A stretch of 46,933 bases of DNA from a candidate division FCPU426 bacterium. Lineage in GTDB: Bacteria; Oederibacteriota; Muellerivitia; Muellerivitales; Muellerivitaceae. The position numbers and the translations under genes were made by a program. Of this stretch, positions 25,513 to 36,461 are shown piece by piece (within the stretch, counting starts at the first letter, position 1; each line of letters begins with the position of its first letter). The stretch covers positions 1 to 46,933 of the forward strand of contig JASHNQ010000016.1 of NCBI GenBank assembly GCA_030041545.1, read 5' to 3'. Below the pieces are notes generated by a model. That model saw nothing but the letters and a program-made list of their open reading frames with translations, did no database searches and was not told the origin of the DNA.

Positions 25513-26343
25513 ATGAATTCTCAATATTTCAAAGTCTTAGTGTTTTCTTCCGTTCTGCTTTCTTTTTGCGCGTCATATGTCCTTGCGTCCAGTCCCGCTT
25601 CTCAAGCCCCCCAAAAAGGAATCACTCCTTTTGTTTCCAGCCATCAGGCCGTATTTACCCCGACTCCCGTCAGCGAGACGGCCACTCCTTCCGCTTTGAG
25701 AAATGCCAAAGACGCATTTGATCGAAAAAACTTTTCTACGGCTTTATCCCTTTATCAAACCGTTCTCAACAAACATGTTCCACAATCAAATCCAAATCCC
25801 TCCGAATCTCCGGCACCGGCAAGGACCCCGACCCTAGCCCAAAAAATTGTTTCTTTCCTGAAAGAAAAATTTTCTCCTTCAACCCCCAATCCGGGCTCCA
25901 ACAACTTCTTGAATGGATACCTGTACCTGCAAATGGGGAAGTGCTACGTGGGGCTGAAAAAAATGGACCAGGCGGAGAGTGCCTACGCCATGGGCGTAAC
26001 TGCCGGCGGGAACAACGACATGGGAAATCAGTGCCTGTTTGAAGAAGGTTACTGCCAAATGTACCGGAAGGATTACCAGGACGCCTATCAAAACTTGAAA
26101 GAGTACGTGAGCAGGAACATTCAAAAAGATCCATCTGGGATGGACCCTAACCGCATGAAGCGGGCGGTGTTTATGGCCTCGGTCTGCGCTTGGAAATTGA
26201 ACAAGTCGGGCGTGGATTTTGAAAGCGATATGCCGGGCGCAAAAGCCCTGGCCAAGCAAGCCTTTGCCTTGTTACCGGCCTTGGACAACCGGATTTATTT
26301 TAAAAAAACCACTCAACTAAAGCCACCAGCGGCTAACCAATAA
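25513..26343 (+). CDS. Exported TPR-containing protein
   Basis: A 276-residue protein with a signal peptide (ending near YVLASS). A Pro/Ser/Thr-rich stretch holds short TPR-like segments: AKDAFDRKNFSTALSLYQTV (about 68-88), GYLYLQMGKCYVGLKKMDQAESAYAMG split over two helices (about 135-165), and CQMYRKDYQDAYQNLKEYV. Such proteins act as periplasmic or outer-membrane scaffolds. It precedes the S53 peptidase, whose leader holds a small hairpin (TCTCC...GGAGA) that overlaps the peptidase ribosome site. Confidence 0.7.
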   Translation: MNSQYFKVLVFSSVLLSFCASYVLASSPASQAPQKGITPFVSSHQAVFTPTPVSETATPSALRNAKDAFDRKNFSTALSLYQTVLNKHVPQSNPNPSESPAPARTPTLAQKIVSFLKEKFSPSTPNPGSNNFLNGYLYLQMGKCYVGLKKMDQAESAYAMGVTAGGNNDMGNQCLFEEGYCQMYRKDYQDAYQNLKEYVSRNIQKDPSGMDPNRMKRAVFMASVCAWKLNKSGVDFESDMPGAKALAKQAFALLPALDNRIYFKKTTQLKPPAANQ

Positions 26344-26389
26344 TTAAGAATAACTAGGTTAATCTCCAGTTTGAAGACGGGAGAATATT

Positions 26390-28459
26390 TTGAGTTTTTT
26401 TATTTCCACATATCGGGGAAGCCGGAATCTTTTAAAACGGCTTAATGGCAAAAAAAATTTCCGGATTGGGGTCTTCCTTCCAGCATTGTTCGCGCTTTCA
26501 GCCTCGGCTTTTGCCGCAGGAAGCCAGCAATTATCCGGTTATTTACTGGGCCAAGACACTCACGCCGCTTTGGTCGGGGATGTCCCGCCGAATGAGACCA
26601 TCTATCTTGGGATAAGCCTTCCTCTCCAGAACAAACCGCTGCTGGACTCCACGATCAGTTCCATTTACAACCGTAAGAGCCCCCAGTTCCGTAAATTCCT
26701 GAAGCCGGCCCAAATTAAACAGATGTTCGGCGCGAGTTCCGCCGACTACCAAGAAACCGTCGATTTTTTTAAATCCAAAGGCTTTACGGTCACCAGTTTT
26801 AAAAACAATCTTTTCCTGAGCGCCCGCGGGCCCGTTTCCGTTGTACAGGATACTTTCCACGTCCATTTGCGGAATTATAAAAGGGCCGATGGAAGCCTCT
26901 TCCACGCACCGGACGCGCAACCTTCTGTGGACCTGGGCGTTCCCCTGTTGTACGTAAGCGGTCTGGAAAATCACACCCGTTACCGCCATTCGATACATAC
27001 CGACCCCAGTGCCGCAACCAATCCCGAGTTTCCCCCGGGGCCAACTCCCACGAATGTCCCGACACCCACGGGTTCTTGTTCAATCGCGAATCCCCCCATT
27101 TGCCAATATTCTTTTTGGGGCCAAGATTTTCGAAATGCATACGGTCTGCATACTTCATCGCTGACCGGCTCGGGACAGAACCTCGATCTTGTGGAATTCG
27201 ACGGATACAACCCTGGCGATATTTCCACCTATATATCCCAAACGAGTATTCCATCACCCAATCCCCTCCTCATTCCTATTTTGATCAATAACTTCAACGG
27301 GAACGCGGGGCCAGACAATGATGAGGTTTGTTTGGACATTGAGGTGGCTATTTGCATGGCTCCGGGGATGTCGACGATCAATGTCTACGAAGCCCCAAAC
27401 GGAACCGCCGATGCCTTGCTGAACCAATTGCAAACCAACGACGACGCCAACCAGATCAGCTGTTCCTGGTCCATTGATGATTCCCCGGCAAATGCCCAAG
27501 TACTTGAGGAAATAGCGGCCCAGGGACAGGGATTTTTTGTCGCTAGCGGGGATCAGGGCGCTTATTTTTACGGGGTTGAAGCCCCGAATGGAACTATCCA
27601 GGAAGTCGTCAGTTTCCCTCCCATTGATATTTCTCCCTGGGTCACCGCAGTGGGGGGGACCATGTTGACCACCAGCGGCAACGGGGGAACGTGGGTGAAA
27701 GAAACAACCTGGAACAATCCTTCCATGGATATGAACGCCTCTCCTACCCCCTCACCCATACCAATAAATATTCAGGGGACGCCGGCTGTGGAACAGGCCA
27801 GCGGCGGGGGGGTTTGCAATGCCTCTCCATTGACCCCAACCCCGACAACAATGCCAGGTACGCCCACCCCAACCCCTTTTCCTGTTCTTTCCATACCGAC
27901 CTACCAAGTTGGATCGACGCACACTGGTTTAACAGAATTCTCCACCACAAACAGGAACGTGCCCGACGTTTCAATGGTCGCTTACAACATTTATGCCGTT
28001 TTTACCAATCCCGTTACTACCGGTGTCAATAGCTCTTCCACACCGACCATCCAATACACCCCTCAAACCAGCACTGTGGTGAACGGAACCAGCGCGGCTG
28101 CGCCCCTTTGGGCTGCTTTTATGGCCCTTGTCAACGAACAAGCGAATGAAAACGGCACGGCCCAGGTTGGATTTCCCAATTACGACCTTTATTCGATCGG
28201 AAATACAAGTGGGGCCGTGGATTTTCATAACATTGCGGACGGCTCCACGAACAATTTATACGGCACACCCCAACTGTTTTATACGGCAACATCCGGCTTC
28301 AATTTAACCACTGGGTGGGGAACGCCGAACGGATCAACTTTGATCAACGATCTAGTTAATCTGGGACCCGTCCAACTCAACACGCCGACTACGGGTAATT
28401 CCCCCGCTAACGCCACCAATATCGGTGAAACCTTTCCGTCCACGAATTGTAACAACTAG
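26390..28459 (+). CDS. S53 family peptidase (sedolisin / pro-kumamolisin type)
   Basis: A 689-residue secreted serine-carboxyl peptidase that starts at TTG 26390. A signal-like hydrophobic segment (about 25-42) is followed by the pro-kumamolisin activation domain (about 45-200). The catalytic domain has Glu312 and Asp316 in DNDEVCLDIE, Asp388 in SGDQGAY and Ser568 in NGTSAAAP, the full sedolisin set with the normal Glu-Asp spacing. A Ca-site-like DFHNIADG and TGWGTPNG lie near the end. Two Thr-Pro inserts (about 210-225 and 450-505) are unusual. S53 enzymes act at acid pH. Its neighbours are a lipoprotein and a giant surface protein, which may be substrates. Confidence 0.93.
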   Translation: MSFFISTYRGSRNLLKRLNGKKNFRIGVFLPALFALSASAFAAGSQQLSGYLLGQDTHAALVGDVPPNETIYLGISLPLQNKPLLDSTISSIYNRKSPQFRKFLKPAQIKQMFGASSADYQETVDFFKSKGFTVTSFKNNLFLSARGPVSVVQDTFHVHLRNYKRADGSLFHAPDAQPSVDLGVPLLYVSGLENHTRYRHSIHTDPSAATNPEFPPGPTPTNVPTPTGSCSIANPPICQYSFWGQDFRNAYGLHTSSLTGSGQNLDLVEFDGYNPGDISTYISQTSIPSPNPLLIPILINNFNGNAGPDNDEVCLDIEVAICMAPGMSTINVYEAPNGTADALLNQLQTNDDANQISCSWSIDDSPANAQVLEEIAAQGQGFFVASGDQGAYFYGVEAPNGTIQEVVSFPPIDISPWVTAVGGTMLTTSGNGGTWVKETTWNNPSMDMNASPTPSPIPINIQGTPAVEQASGGGVCNASPLTPTPTTMPGTPTPTPFPVLSIPTYQVGSTHTGLTEFSTTNRNVPDVSMVAYNIYAVFTNPVTTGVNSSSTPTIQYTPQTSTVVNGTSAAAPLWAAFMALVNEQANENGTAQVGFPNYDLYSIGNTSGAVDFHNIADGSTNNLYGTPQLFYTATSGFNLTTGWGTPNGSTLINDLVNLGPVQLNTPTTGNSPANATNIGETFPSTNCNN

Positions 28460-28480
28460 ATTTTTAGGGAAGCTTGAACT

Positions 28481-29593
28481 ATGGATTTCAAATTTAAAAA
28501 TGGATTCTCAACCCGAAACCGAATAATCATTTCGAGTCTGCTTGCGGCCTGCTTTTTGCTGTACGGATGTAGTGGAACAAATAGCCCCCTCCCACCCACC
28601 ATAAACCCCGAAAACGGGGGAACCCAATACCAGGATGTTTCATTTACCGCGAACAATCTTTGTGTTCTTGTAAACGAATTTGTTTTGACAACGGTACAAA
28701 GTTATCTAGTGAACTACCCGTTGACCAGTAGTAATGACATCGACACTCAAGACACCTTTTCTTACACATTTTCTTGTACGGATCCTTACGCACAACTGCC
28801 CAACCAACTTCAATATATAGCCTTTCCGAATACAGGTATTGGATTCACCATTAACTCCATCGTTGGACACTCTCCTTCCGTAACAATAACCGTAAGCGCC
28901 CAAATGGTTGGAGGTAATACAACACTTGGGCCGAGTGCGGCACCCATCTATGACTGGTATTACGGACCCCAAGTAACCATTAAGAACAATTCGGGCTCGA
29001 CCACAACAGGGGGTGGTTCACCAGCCTGGTTGATTAGTACCCAAGATTCTGCAGCTCCAAATGGTAAGTTAGTGGATGACTATGTTTGCGCCACACCTAC
29101 CCCCTCGAATGGAAATATCTATTACGCAACCCTCCCCAACCCAATCACCAATCCCAGTGGATCTCAGCAATACCAGCAAAATTGTGGTTTAAGCCTTAAG
29201 GTTTTCAGCAATCAAAATGGCGGCGTTTTTCAAGGCATTTTTACTTCAGCTTATCCGATTACTTGCGCTTTGGTGGGTATCGGGCCCTTTGTTGGGGGGG
29301 ATGATGAAAACCTGGCTTGCCAGTATCCGGGCGGCTGGCTGGGCACTGCGTGTGAAAATTATTGGAACCAGGATGCTGCTAAGGGAGGCAACTGGGGAGA
29401 AGGCGTATTGGAAACAAGTGGGAATCTATGTTCCTCTGAAATTCCTGAGACTATTAACAATGTCACGGTATATCCAAACGCCACCATTGGGCTCTCAAAC
29501 AACGCAGTAAATACTTTAAATCTCGTCGATATTGGCAACAACAGTAACTTCAACGGTGATGTCGGTTATGTCACTTGGCGGTTCAACCAATGA
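28481..29593 (+). CDS. Lipoprotein of unknown function
   Basis: A 370-residue protein with a lipoprotein signal: a basic N-terminus, a hydrophobic stretch and the lipobox LLYGC, with the Cys near residue 30. The mature part is Ser/Thr/Asn/Gly-rich with many predicted strands and several Cys (for example [15 protein letters not shown]). It is probably an outer-membrane surface protein. No domain is recognised. AGGGAAGC precedes the ATG. It overlaps the start of the giant surface protein by four bases (ATGA), so the two are probably made together. Confidence 0.7.
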   Translation: MDFKFKNGFSTRNRIIISSLLAACFLLYGCSGTNSPLPPTINPENGGTQYQDVSFTANNLCVLVNEFVLTTVQSYLVNYPLTSSNDIDTQDTFSYTFSCTDPYAQLPNQLQYIAFPNTGIGFTINSIVGHSPSVTITVSAQMVGGNTTLGPSAAPIYDWYYGPQVTIKNNSGSTTTGGGSPAWLISTQDSAAPNGKLVDDYVCATPTPSNGNIYYATLPNPITNPSGSQQYQQNCGLSLKVFSNQNGGVFQGIFTSAYPITCALVGIGPFVGGDDENLACQYPGGWLGTACENYWNQDAAKGGNWGEGVLETSGNLCSSEIPETINNVTVYPNATIGLSNNAVNTLNLVDIGNNSNFNGDVGYVTWRFNQ

Positions 29594-32500
29594 GAAAGCT
29601 ACTTCTCCCCGCCATCCTGATGCTGATGTCCTTCAGCCCCTGCTTTGCCCAGTTGACCCTTTTGGATTCGGTTAATAATGCCACCTGGCAAAACATTTAT
29701 AATCAGCCGAATTCGCAGATGCTTTACGGCCTCCCCGGTGCCATTTGCGCTGCAGTCCAAAACGCCGACCCGGCACCCTCCCAATATTCAACCGTCCCCA
29801 CGGTTTTGGCCTTAGACGCTTTTTCCAACGCCATCATTTATCGGTTTTGGGACGTGAACGCCCAGGCTTACGGATACCGGAGATACCAGGACGGTTTTAA
29901 CGCCCCTCGGGGGATCATCTCTTTCAGCAACGGGAATGTTTTCGTGGCGGATACGAGCAACAACCGGCTGATCGAATTCAACATGAACTCGACTTCCTCT
30001 TCCGATGGCCTGGCCCTCTCCGCCTTCACGACCTTTGGAAGCCAAGGAAACGGCCTAGGGCAATTTAACATGCCTTTTGAGATCAATACGGACGGCAACG
30101 GCAACCTCTATGTGGCCGACACTTTCAACAACCGCATCCAAGTTTACAACCAGAATTTCAACCCCGTTAATAATTTTCCAGACCCGAGGGCGGAGGAGGG
30201 AGGGCCTTCCAGCGTTAATCTAATCGGCAGCCAAGTTGGCAACGGTCCAGGCCAGTTTATGGCACCCCAAGGGGTTGCCGTGAACCTATCCACGGGGGAT
30301 ATCTACGTGGCCGACACCGGGAACGGCAGGATCCAGCATTTTACCAGCGCCGGGACTTACGTGAACGAGTACGACTTTAATTCCTCAACACCTTTCCCCG
30401 GGAGCGGCCCAAACCCGGTTATGCCTACCTACCTGGATGTGGACGCCCAGGGTCGGGTTTACGTGGTAGACCAGGTCAACAGCGAAATCCTGGTTTTTTA
30501 CGGCGACTTGACGCCGGATTTCGCCTCAACCGGCGACCCTTCCGCCCCCTTCAACCATCTCCAAGGCGTGGCGGTCGAGAAATCCCAGGATTCCTCCGGT
30601 AACTTTTACACCAACGGGGATATTTACGTAACCGACCTGAACCGGGTGTCCACCTTCGCCATTGATTTCGCCATCAATAACCTCAGCATTCCGGTCACGA
30701 CCTATACCAACCCGAATATCGGGTGCGCCCTGCCCGTCACCATTTCCTATTCCCTGACCGAGGCGGCCACCGTCACCGTCCAGGTGATCAGCGATTCGGT
30801 CAACGCGACGGTCGAGGATACGGTGGTCTCCAACGTCACGCAGCCATTGGGTCCCAATCAGGTCGTTTGGGACGGGACGGTGGCAGGGCCCAACGGCAAC
30901 GTGGCGGCACCACCGGGCCAGTACGTCATCGCCGTTTACGGGACGGATTCTGCCGGGGAAGTAGCCTATAACGCGGATGTCATCGTGGATGTGGCCGACA
31001 CCACGCCGCCCATCAGCACCATCAGCTTTACGGGCAACCAGTACCTCAACACCGGCACCAACCCGGCCGAGCTGTTCGTCCAACCCGGCGTCACCGGCTT
31101 CAACATTACGGCCACGGACACCCAATCGGGGGTGAGCCAGACCTATTTTGGAATCAATACCACAACGGTCGCCCCCGGCAATTCGGGTCTCATCCCCTCC
31201 GCCTGGACCAATGGCCTCTACAACATCTACTTCCAAAGCATCGACAACGTGTGCAACCTGGAGAACCTCAACGACCAGCCCCTGTATGTGGACATGTCCC
31301 CGCCCGTCATCGAGGTCGTTGGGAACAATCCGGCGGGGCCGGTGACCTTACCCGCGGCGGCTACGGACTACGCCACTGAAAGCGGAATCGTGACGGCCGT
31401 GGCCATCGACACGGCGGTGTATCCGTGTGGGGTGAGCCTGCTGGAGTACTCCGTCAACGGCGGGCCCTACCAAAATTATTCCGACAACGCCTTCCAGAAC
31501 GCCATCGTGAATTACGCCACTTACCAAATAACTTTCGAGAGCGTGAGCAACATGGGCGTCACATCCACCCGCCAGATCGCCATCACCCACCTGCCCCAGA
31601 TCAATACCATCAACGCCACCCAGCAGCCCGTTTACTTTTATGGAAACAATTACGAAGACTCCTACAGTTCCCTTGTCACCTACGGCCCCAATAACAACGC
31701 CAGTTACGCTTTTAACGTCGGTCCGTCCTTCAATTATCAAAGTTCCACCATCACCATCCACGGTTCAGCGCTGGATTGCAATCCACCCTTGCCGGTTATC
31801 TCCGTGCCATCCGACGCCGTCAACCTGGGGACCTTCACGGTTTCCGGCAATGAAACCCTGGCAGGCGGTAATTATGTGGCCACCAGCATCACCATCAATC
31901 CCGGGGCTACCCTGTCAACTTCTGCCGGCCAGGTGCGCATTTGGTATACCTCCACGTTCAGCATGAACGGGACCACCGCGCCCTACGGCGGGCATCCGGA
32001 CAACCTTTGGATTCTTTCGCCCACCACCGTGCAAAATGGCACAACGGGTACCTTCTCCAGTTCCTGTACCTTTGTGGGCAAGTACTATTCTCCGGAGGAG
32101 AACGTCGTGTTCAACGGCACCCTTTTCGGGGCGGTGGTGGGGAACGGGGTGGTTATCGGTTCCAATGGTACCCTCCATTACGACAGCTGGGACACGGGCA
32201 ACCTGTGCTCCGAAGGACCGGACCCCTCGGTCACCGGCCCCATCTCCGGGATCGCCGCCGACCCGTCGGACAACGCCTACCTGGCCATTTACAATACCGG
32301 CAACGGCTATGGCGCGGTTGAAAAGATTCATTCCCCCAACGGCATCTACCAGGTCCCAACCCCGACCGGTGGATTCACCACGGACGGACCCACGGGCCTA
32401 GCCTACGACTTGGTCCATAATTACCTCTATGTCTGCGATACCAAGGCCGGCGTCATGCGTCAATTGAATCCCGCGACCATGAGCTACGTGAATTCCTTCT

Positions 32501-35500
32501 CCCTGGGTAACAAAAACCTGGTTTCCGTCGCGGTGGACGGCAGCGGCAACTTCTATACCTACGACAATATCCTGGGCCTGATCCAGAAATACTCCTCCAC
32601 CGGTAGCGGGCCACAGGCCAGCTGGAGCGTGGTGTCCAGCGCGGGCCCCAACGGCATGATCGCCTGCGGCGACCAATATGTTTACTTCCTCGACAACGTG
32701 GCGGACACGATCCAGCAGTTCGACCTGTCCGGTACTGCCGGCCCGGTTTGGTCCACCAACATCGGGGGATTCAACACCCCCACCGGCTTCTCGGCGGATG
32801 CCACCGGCAAGTGCTACGTCCTGGGCCAGTCAGGGGGGGCCGGCGTGATCGAGGAATTCACCTCCGGTGGTACCCTTGCCCGCGTGGCCCCGCTTTCGGG
32901 AATCCAATCAACCGGGCTTTTGGGCTTGAACTACCCAGGCGAGGCTTATTTGATGGGGAACAACGAACTCCAAAAATTCGGGTCTTGCGCCCCCTATAAC
33001 GTATGTTCCCTTCCGTCGACACCGACGCCTCTGCCACCCCATACGGCCACCTTCACGCCCACGAACACCCCGACCCCAACGGCTTCCTCCACACCGACTG
33101 GTTCGATCACATCCACCCCCACCGGGACCTTCACCTCCTCCGCCACTAATAGCCCGACCCTCACCGCCACCCTGACCGCCTCCTTGACTGCCACGCTGAC
33201 ACCTACCCTGACCGCCACCTTGACACCGACCAATACGACAACCCTTACCATGACAATGACCCCCACGAAAACCCCCACCTCTTCCCTCACCTACACCAAC
33301 ACCTTCACCCCCTCGAATACTTGGACGCCTAGTAACACGGCCACGATCACCCTGACCAAGACCCTCACCAACACGCCCACTTCGTCCGCCACCTATACCA
33401 ACACCTTTACCCCCTCGAATACTTGGACGCCTAGTAACACGGCTACGATTACCTTGACTAAGACTTCCACCAGTACGCCCACGGCCAGCTTTACTATCAC
33501 CCCCACCCGCACGCCCACCTCGACCCCGGGCAGTCCCACGCCCACATTTACGAAAGGAAGCCCCACGGCCACTCCAACCAAGACGCCCACTTACACACCT
33601 ACCCCCAGTTTTACCCACACCGATACCTGGACCGCCACCAACACCCCCACTATCACCAATACACCCACGGTAACTGACACCAAGACGCCCACTTTCACAC
33701 CTACCTCTAGTTTCACCCACACCGACACCTGGACCGCCACCAACACACCCACTATCACCAATACACCCACGCTCACAGCCACCAAGACCTCCACGAGTAC
33801 GGCGACCTCGACTTGGACCATCAGCTATACGCCCACGCTGACTACCACCAAGACGCCCACGCCCACTGCCACCAGCAGCGCCACCTCCACCTTCACCAAG
33901 ACCATTTCTTCCACGCCAACCCTCACGTTCACTTCCACTGCCACCAGTACGCCTACCAACAGCTCTACCCTGACTTCAACGGGAACTGCAACTTCCACTA
34001 CTACCCTGAGCGCCACTGCGACCGCCACCAGCACCGCCACAATCACGCCGACCTCCACTTCCACTTATACACCGACCCCCACCAGCACCCCCACAATCAC
34101 CTACACACCCACAAACACCGACACCATCACGCCCACCAGTTCCCCCACCCTGACCGCCACCAACAGCATCAGCTCCACCCCGACCTCCACGGCCACCATC
34201 ACGCCGACCTTCACCATCACTTACACGCCGACTCTCACCTGCACCTCCACAATCACCTATACGCCCACGCCCTTCCCAACGGAGGGATGCTATTCGGTCG
34301 GCAACTTCACTAATGGGTCGCTTCAAAACGTCTTCAGCGGCACTTGGACGGCCTACGGCTGGGGCGACGGGACGCTGTTCAACTCCACGCCCACCACAGG
34401 CGCCAATGGGCCGGGCGGGGCTGGAACTATCTCCGAAACGGGCACGAACCTAAGCACGGATTTAACCACGGGTTTCGGCCTCCAATGCCCCCTGAACCCC
34501 GATCCTACCCTCACCTCCAACATCAGCGGGTCCTTTGAAGGCCTTTCCTTCTACGTGGAAGCCAACCAGCCGGCCACCATGAGGGTGGAAATCCACTCAA
34601 ACGTCTCCACCGGCAACAATGACTATGGTTACACCTTCACTGCGGGCACGGCCTGGCAGCAGGAAACGGTCATCCTGCCCCTCTTCACGCAAAACCCCGG
34701 ATATGGAACCGCCGTTCCTATCCTGACCATCCTCCAGAACGCCCTATGCTTCAATTGGAAGACATACCTGAGTGCCAACACGAACCTGACCTTCTCCCTG
34801 AGCGACATTTGCTACCTTACCAACAACCCACCCAACACCGTGACACCCACCAGTACGCCTACCAACACGCCCACCAATACTCCGACTCTGACTCCGACGG
34901 CGTCCGCCACGCCTACCTGTTCCATGGGCTGGACGCCCGTGGCCACCATGCCCGTGGGGGCCTATAACGTAGCCATCGCCTCCATCGGCACCACTATCTA
35001 TGTGGGGGGCGGCATGGGGGGCTCCAACGGCATCACCCCCCTGGCCAATTTCCAGGCCTACATCCCCTCTGCCAACACTTGGTCCACCCTGACCTCGCTT
35101 CCAACGGCCAGCCAGCAGCCGGGTGGGGCCGCAGTGGGCAGCGACTTTTATGTCATCAGTGGTTTTAACACCACCTCGGACTACCTGCCCAATGTCCAGG
35201 TTTACAACACCTCCACCAATGCCTGGTCCTCTGAAGCTTCCATCCCCACCCCCGTGGCGTTGCCAGGCGTGGGCGTAATAAGCAGTTCCATTTATGTCGT
35301 GGGCGGTCTTAACAGCACTATTTCCACCAATAACGGGTACCTGAATTCCTTGCAAATCTATAATACCAGCAGCAACACTTGGAGCCAGGGTAAGGCTATT
35401 CCCACACCCGGCTACGGCCAAGCGGTGGGGGTGGTGAACGGGATCCTTTACGCGATCGGCGGAAACGACGACGGCACCCTGCTGACCTCGGTGGAAGCCT

Positions 35501-36192
35501 TCAACCCCTCTACCGACGAATGGACCACGGAGACTTCGGTGCCCGCTACCCTCCAGAGCCCTAGTGCAGTGGTCCTCAATAACCTCATCTATGTCTTCGC
35601 GGGCGGCTCCAGCACCACCCCTAACGATGTTTATTCCTACGATCCCGCCACCAACGCATGGTCCTCCTACGGCGCCATGCCTACGACCTTGGGCGCATTC
35701 GGGGCCGCCGTGGTGGGCGACGATATTTACGCTATTGGGGGAGCCAATACGTCCAATGTGGTTTTCACCACCAATGAGCGGGGTTCCTTCGGCTGCTCGG
35801 GCGGCGGAGTCCCGGATGTTGTTAAATCATCCCGGACGGATGGTTCACCCACCAACACGCCCACCTTTGCCGACACCCTGACCCCCACTCCCGGCAGCGG
35901 CTTGGTGCAATCCGCGCTGGCCGCCCCAAATATCTCCATCAATGGGCTTCCGGTGGAGTTCATTGTGAATTTGAACCAGCCGGCGGAGGTCACGGTCAAT
36001 CTTTTCAGCGTTGTAGGGGAGAAGATATTCACCGAAGAATTGGAGGGGGTCCAAGGGCTCAACAAGCTGGCCTGGAATTTACAAAATAATAACCAACAGA
36101 ACGTGGCCAGCGGCCTTTACATCTATGAAATTCAGGCCACCGGCTGCGGAAAGACCGAATTCCGGATCGGAAAAGTCGCTGTTATCCACTGA
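29590..36192 (+). CDS. Giant modular surface protein (NHL, Ig-like, Thr-Pro stalk, kelch, FlgD-like C-terminus)
   Basis: The ATG at 29590 overlaps the previous stop and gives 2,200 residues, starting with a signal peptide (ends near CFAQ). Domains in order: NHL-like beta-propeller repeats (about 100-360, e.g. [18 protein letters not shown]), a FlgD-like Ig domain (about 370-470) and beta-rich segments. A second NHL-like set follows (about 875-1130), then a Thr-Pro low-complexity stalk (about 1142-1562) and a lectin-like beta domain (about 1564-1750). A short Thr-Pro linker, six kelch-like repeats (about 1777-2060) and a FlgD/type-IX-like C-terminal domain (about 2105-2200, with GLYIYEI) end the protein. 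Likely a secreted adhesin or scaffold. Confidence 0.85.
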   Translation: MRKLLLPAILMLMSFSPCFAQLTLLDSVNNATWQNIYNQPNSQMLYGLPGAICAAVQNADPAPSQYSTVPTVLALDAFSNAIIYRFWDVNAQAYGYRRYQDGFNAPRGIISFSNGNVFVADTSNNRLIEFNMNSTSSSDGLALSAFTTFGSQGNGLGQFNMPFEINTDGNGNLYVADTFNNRIQVYNQNFNPVNNFPDPRAEEGGPSSVNLIGSQVGNGPGQFMAPQGVAVNLSTGDIYVADTGNGRIQHFTSAGTYVNEYDFNSSTPFPGSGPNPVMPTYLDVDAQGRVYVVDQVNSEILVFYGDLTPDFASTGDPSAPFNHLQGVAVEKSQDSSGNFYTNGDIYVTDLNRVSTFAIDFAINNLSIPVTTYTNPNIGCALPVTISYSLTEAATVTVQVISDSVNATVEDTVVSNVTQPLGPNQVVWDGTVAGPNGNVAAPPGQYVIAVYGTDSAGEVAYNADVIVDVADTTPPISTISFTGNQYLNTGTNPAELFVQPGVTGFNITATDTQSGVSQTYFGINTTTVAPGNSGLIPSAWTNGLYNIYFQSIDNVCNLENLNDQPLYVDMSPPVIEVVGNNPAGPVTLPAAATDYATESGIVTAVAIDTAVYPCGVSLLEYSVNGGPYQNYSDNAFQNAIVNYATYQITFESVSNMGVTSTRQIAITHLPQINTINATQQPVYFYGNNYEDSYSSLVTYGPNNNASYAFNVGPSFNYQSSTITIHGSALDCNPPLPVISVPSDAVNLGTFTVSGNETLAGGNYVATSITINPGATLSTSAGQVRIWYTSTFSMNGTTAPYGGHPDNLWILSPTTVQNGTTGTFSSSCTFVGKYYSPEENVVFNGTLFGAVVGNGVVIGSNGTLHYDSWDTGNLCSEGPDPSVTGPISGIAADPSDNAYLAIYNTGNGYGAVEKIHSPNGIYQVPTPTGGFTTDGPTGLAYDLVHNYLYVCDTKAGVMRQLNPATMSYVNSFSLGNKNLVSVAVDGSGNFYTYDNILGLIQKYSSTGSGPQASWSVVSSAGPNGMIACGDQYVYFLDNVADTIQQFDLSGTAGPVWSTNIGGFNTPTGFSADATGKCYVLGQSGGAGVIEEFTSGGTLARVAPLSGIQSTGLLGLNYPGEAYLMGNNELQKFGSCAPYNVCSLPSTPTPLPPHTATFTPTNTPTPTASSTPTGSITSTPTGTFTSSATNSPTLTATLTASLTATLTPTLTATLTPTNTTTLTMTMTPTKTPTSSLTYTNTFTPSNTWTPSNTATITLTKTLTNTPTSSATYTNTFTPSNTWTPSNTATITLTKTSTSTPTASFTITPTRTPTSTPGSPTPTFTKGSPTATPTKTPTYTPTPSFTHTDTWTATNTPTITNTPTVTDTKTPTFTPTSSFTHTDTWTATNTPTITNTPTLTATKTSTSTATSTWTISYTPTLTTTKTPTPTATSSATSTFTKTISSTPTLTFTSTATSTPTNSSTLTSTGTATSTTTLSATATATSTATITPTSTSTYTPTPTSTPTITYTPTNTDTITPTSSPTLTATNSISSTPTSTATITPTFTITYTPTLTCTSTITYTPTPFPTEGCYSVGNFTNGSLQNVFSGTWTAYGWGDGTLFNSTPTTGANGPGGAGTISETGTNLSTDLTTGFGLQCPLNPDPTLTSNISGSFEGLSFYVEANQPATMRVEIHSNVSTGNNDYGYTFTAGTAWQQETVILPLFTQNPGYGTAVPILTILQNALCFNWKTYLSANTNLTFSLSDICYLTNNPPNTVTPTSTPTNTPTNTPTLTPTASATPTCSMGWTPVATMPVGAYNVAIASIGTTIYVGGGMGGSNGITPLANFQAYIPSANTWSTLTSLPTASQQPGGAAVGSDFYVISGFNTTSDYLPNVQVYNTSTNAWSSEASIPTPVALPGVGVISSSIYVVGGLNSTISTNNGYLNSLQIYNTSSNTWSQGKAIPTPGYGQAVGVVNGILYAIGGNDDGTLLTSVEAFNPSTDEWTTETSVPATLQSPSAVVLNNLIYVFAGGSSTTPNDVYSYDPATNAWSSYGAMPTTLGAFGAAVVGDDIYAIGGANTSNVVFTTNERGSFGCSGGGVPDVVKSSRTDGSPTNTPTFADTLTPTPGSGLVQSALAAPNISINGLPVEFIVNLNQPAEVTVNLFSVVGEKIFTEELEGVQGLNKLAWNLQNNNQQNVASGLYIYEIQATGCGKTEFRIGKVAVIH
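33015..34275 (+). repeat. Thr-Pro low-complexity region with 102-bp tandem duplications
   Basis: About 420 codons are dominated by ACC/ACG/ACT and CCC/CCG, coding Thr-Pro-rich repeats of variable phase. Two exact-length tandem duplications of 102 bases (34 codons) stand out. The first is at 33292 and 33394 (units starting [11 protein letters not shown]). The second is at 33607 and 33709 (units starting [13 protein letters not shown]). The equal unit length suggests unequal crossing-over or slippage in steps of a structural period. Long open frames on the other strand here are composition artefacts. Confidence 0.9.
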
Positions 36193-36461
36193 GCGCCAAG
36201 AAAAGAGTCGTCTCCCTAATCGGGAGAAAGTGCTAGCCAAGGTAATACTTGGTGGCTTGGTGGTGGGGAGCTGGATCGCGATTGGTAGCCTTCACGGTCT
36301 ATGGGCTCGCCAAAGGGTTTTCCATGAATGTTCAGTGAAAGCCGTGTGAGATAAAATATTACCTCCGGTTTGACGAGAAGGCGCTGGAAATGCGTCGGGA
36401 ACCCGAAGGCGTTACCTGTGCCTAATCCAAAGAAGTATTTGCCTTTTAGGGGCCAGATGGC
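36193..36461. other. Intergenic region, no gene recognised, weak structure
   Basis: No convincing frame is present. It includes a small hairpin (CCAAG-GTAATA-CTTGG at about 36237-36252) and the segment GAAAGCCGTGTGAG...CCGGTTTGACGAG. The latter faintly resembles the loop region found before group II intron or IS reverse-transcriptase frames, but no reverse transcriptase or transposase is nearby. It may be a decayed mobile sequence or a leader of the kelch lipoprotein. Confidence 0.3.

Noticed and set aside
29868-35421. Long minus-strand open frames opposite the giant surface protein, for example 32908-33720
   Set aside because: They lie antisense to a gene with clear signal peptide and domains; their Gly/Val/Arg-rich composition is what Thr-Pro codons give on the other strand.
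36300-36424. Short frame (KYYLRFDEKALEMRREPEGV) as a transposase or reverse-transcriptase remnant
   Set aside because: Only about 25 codons, no upstream continuation in frame, and no catalytic motif.
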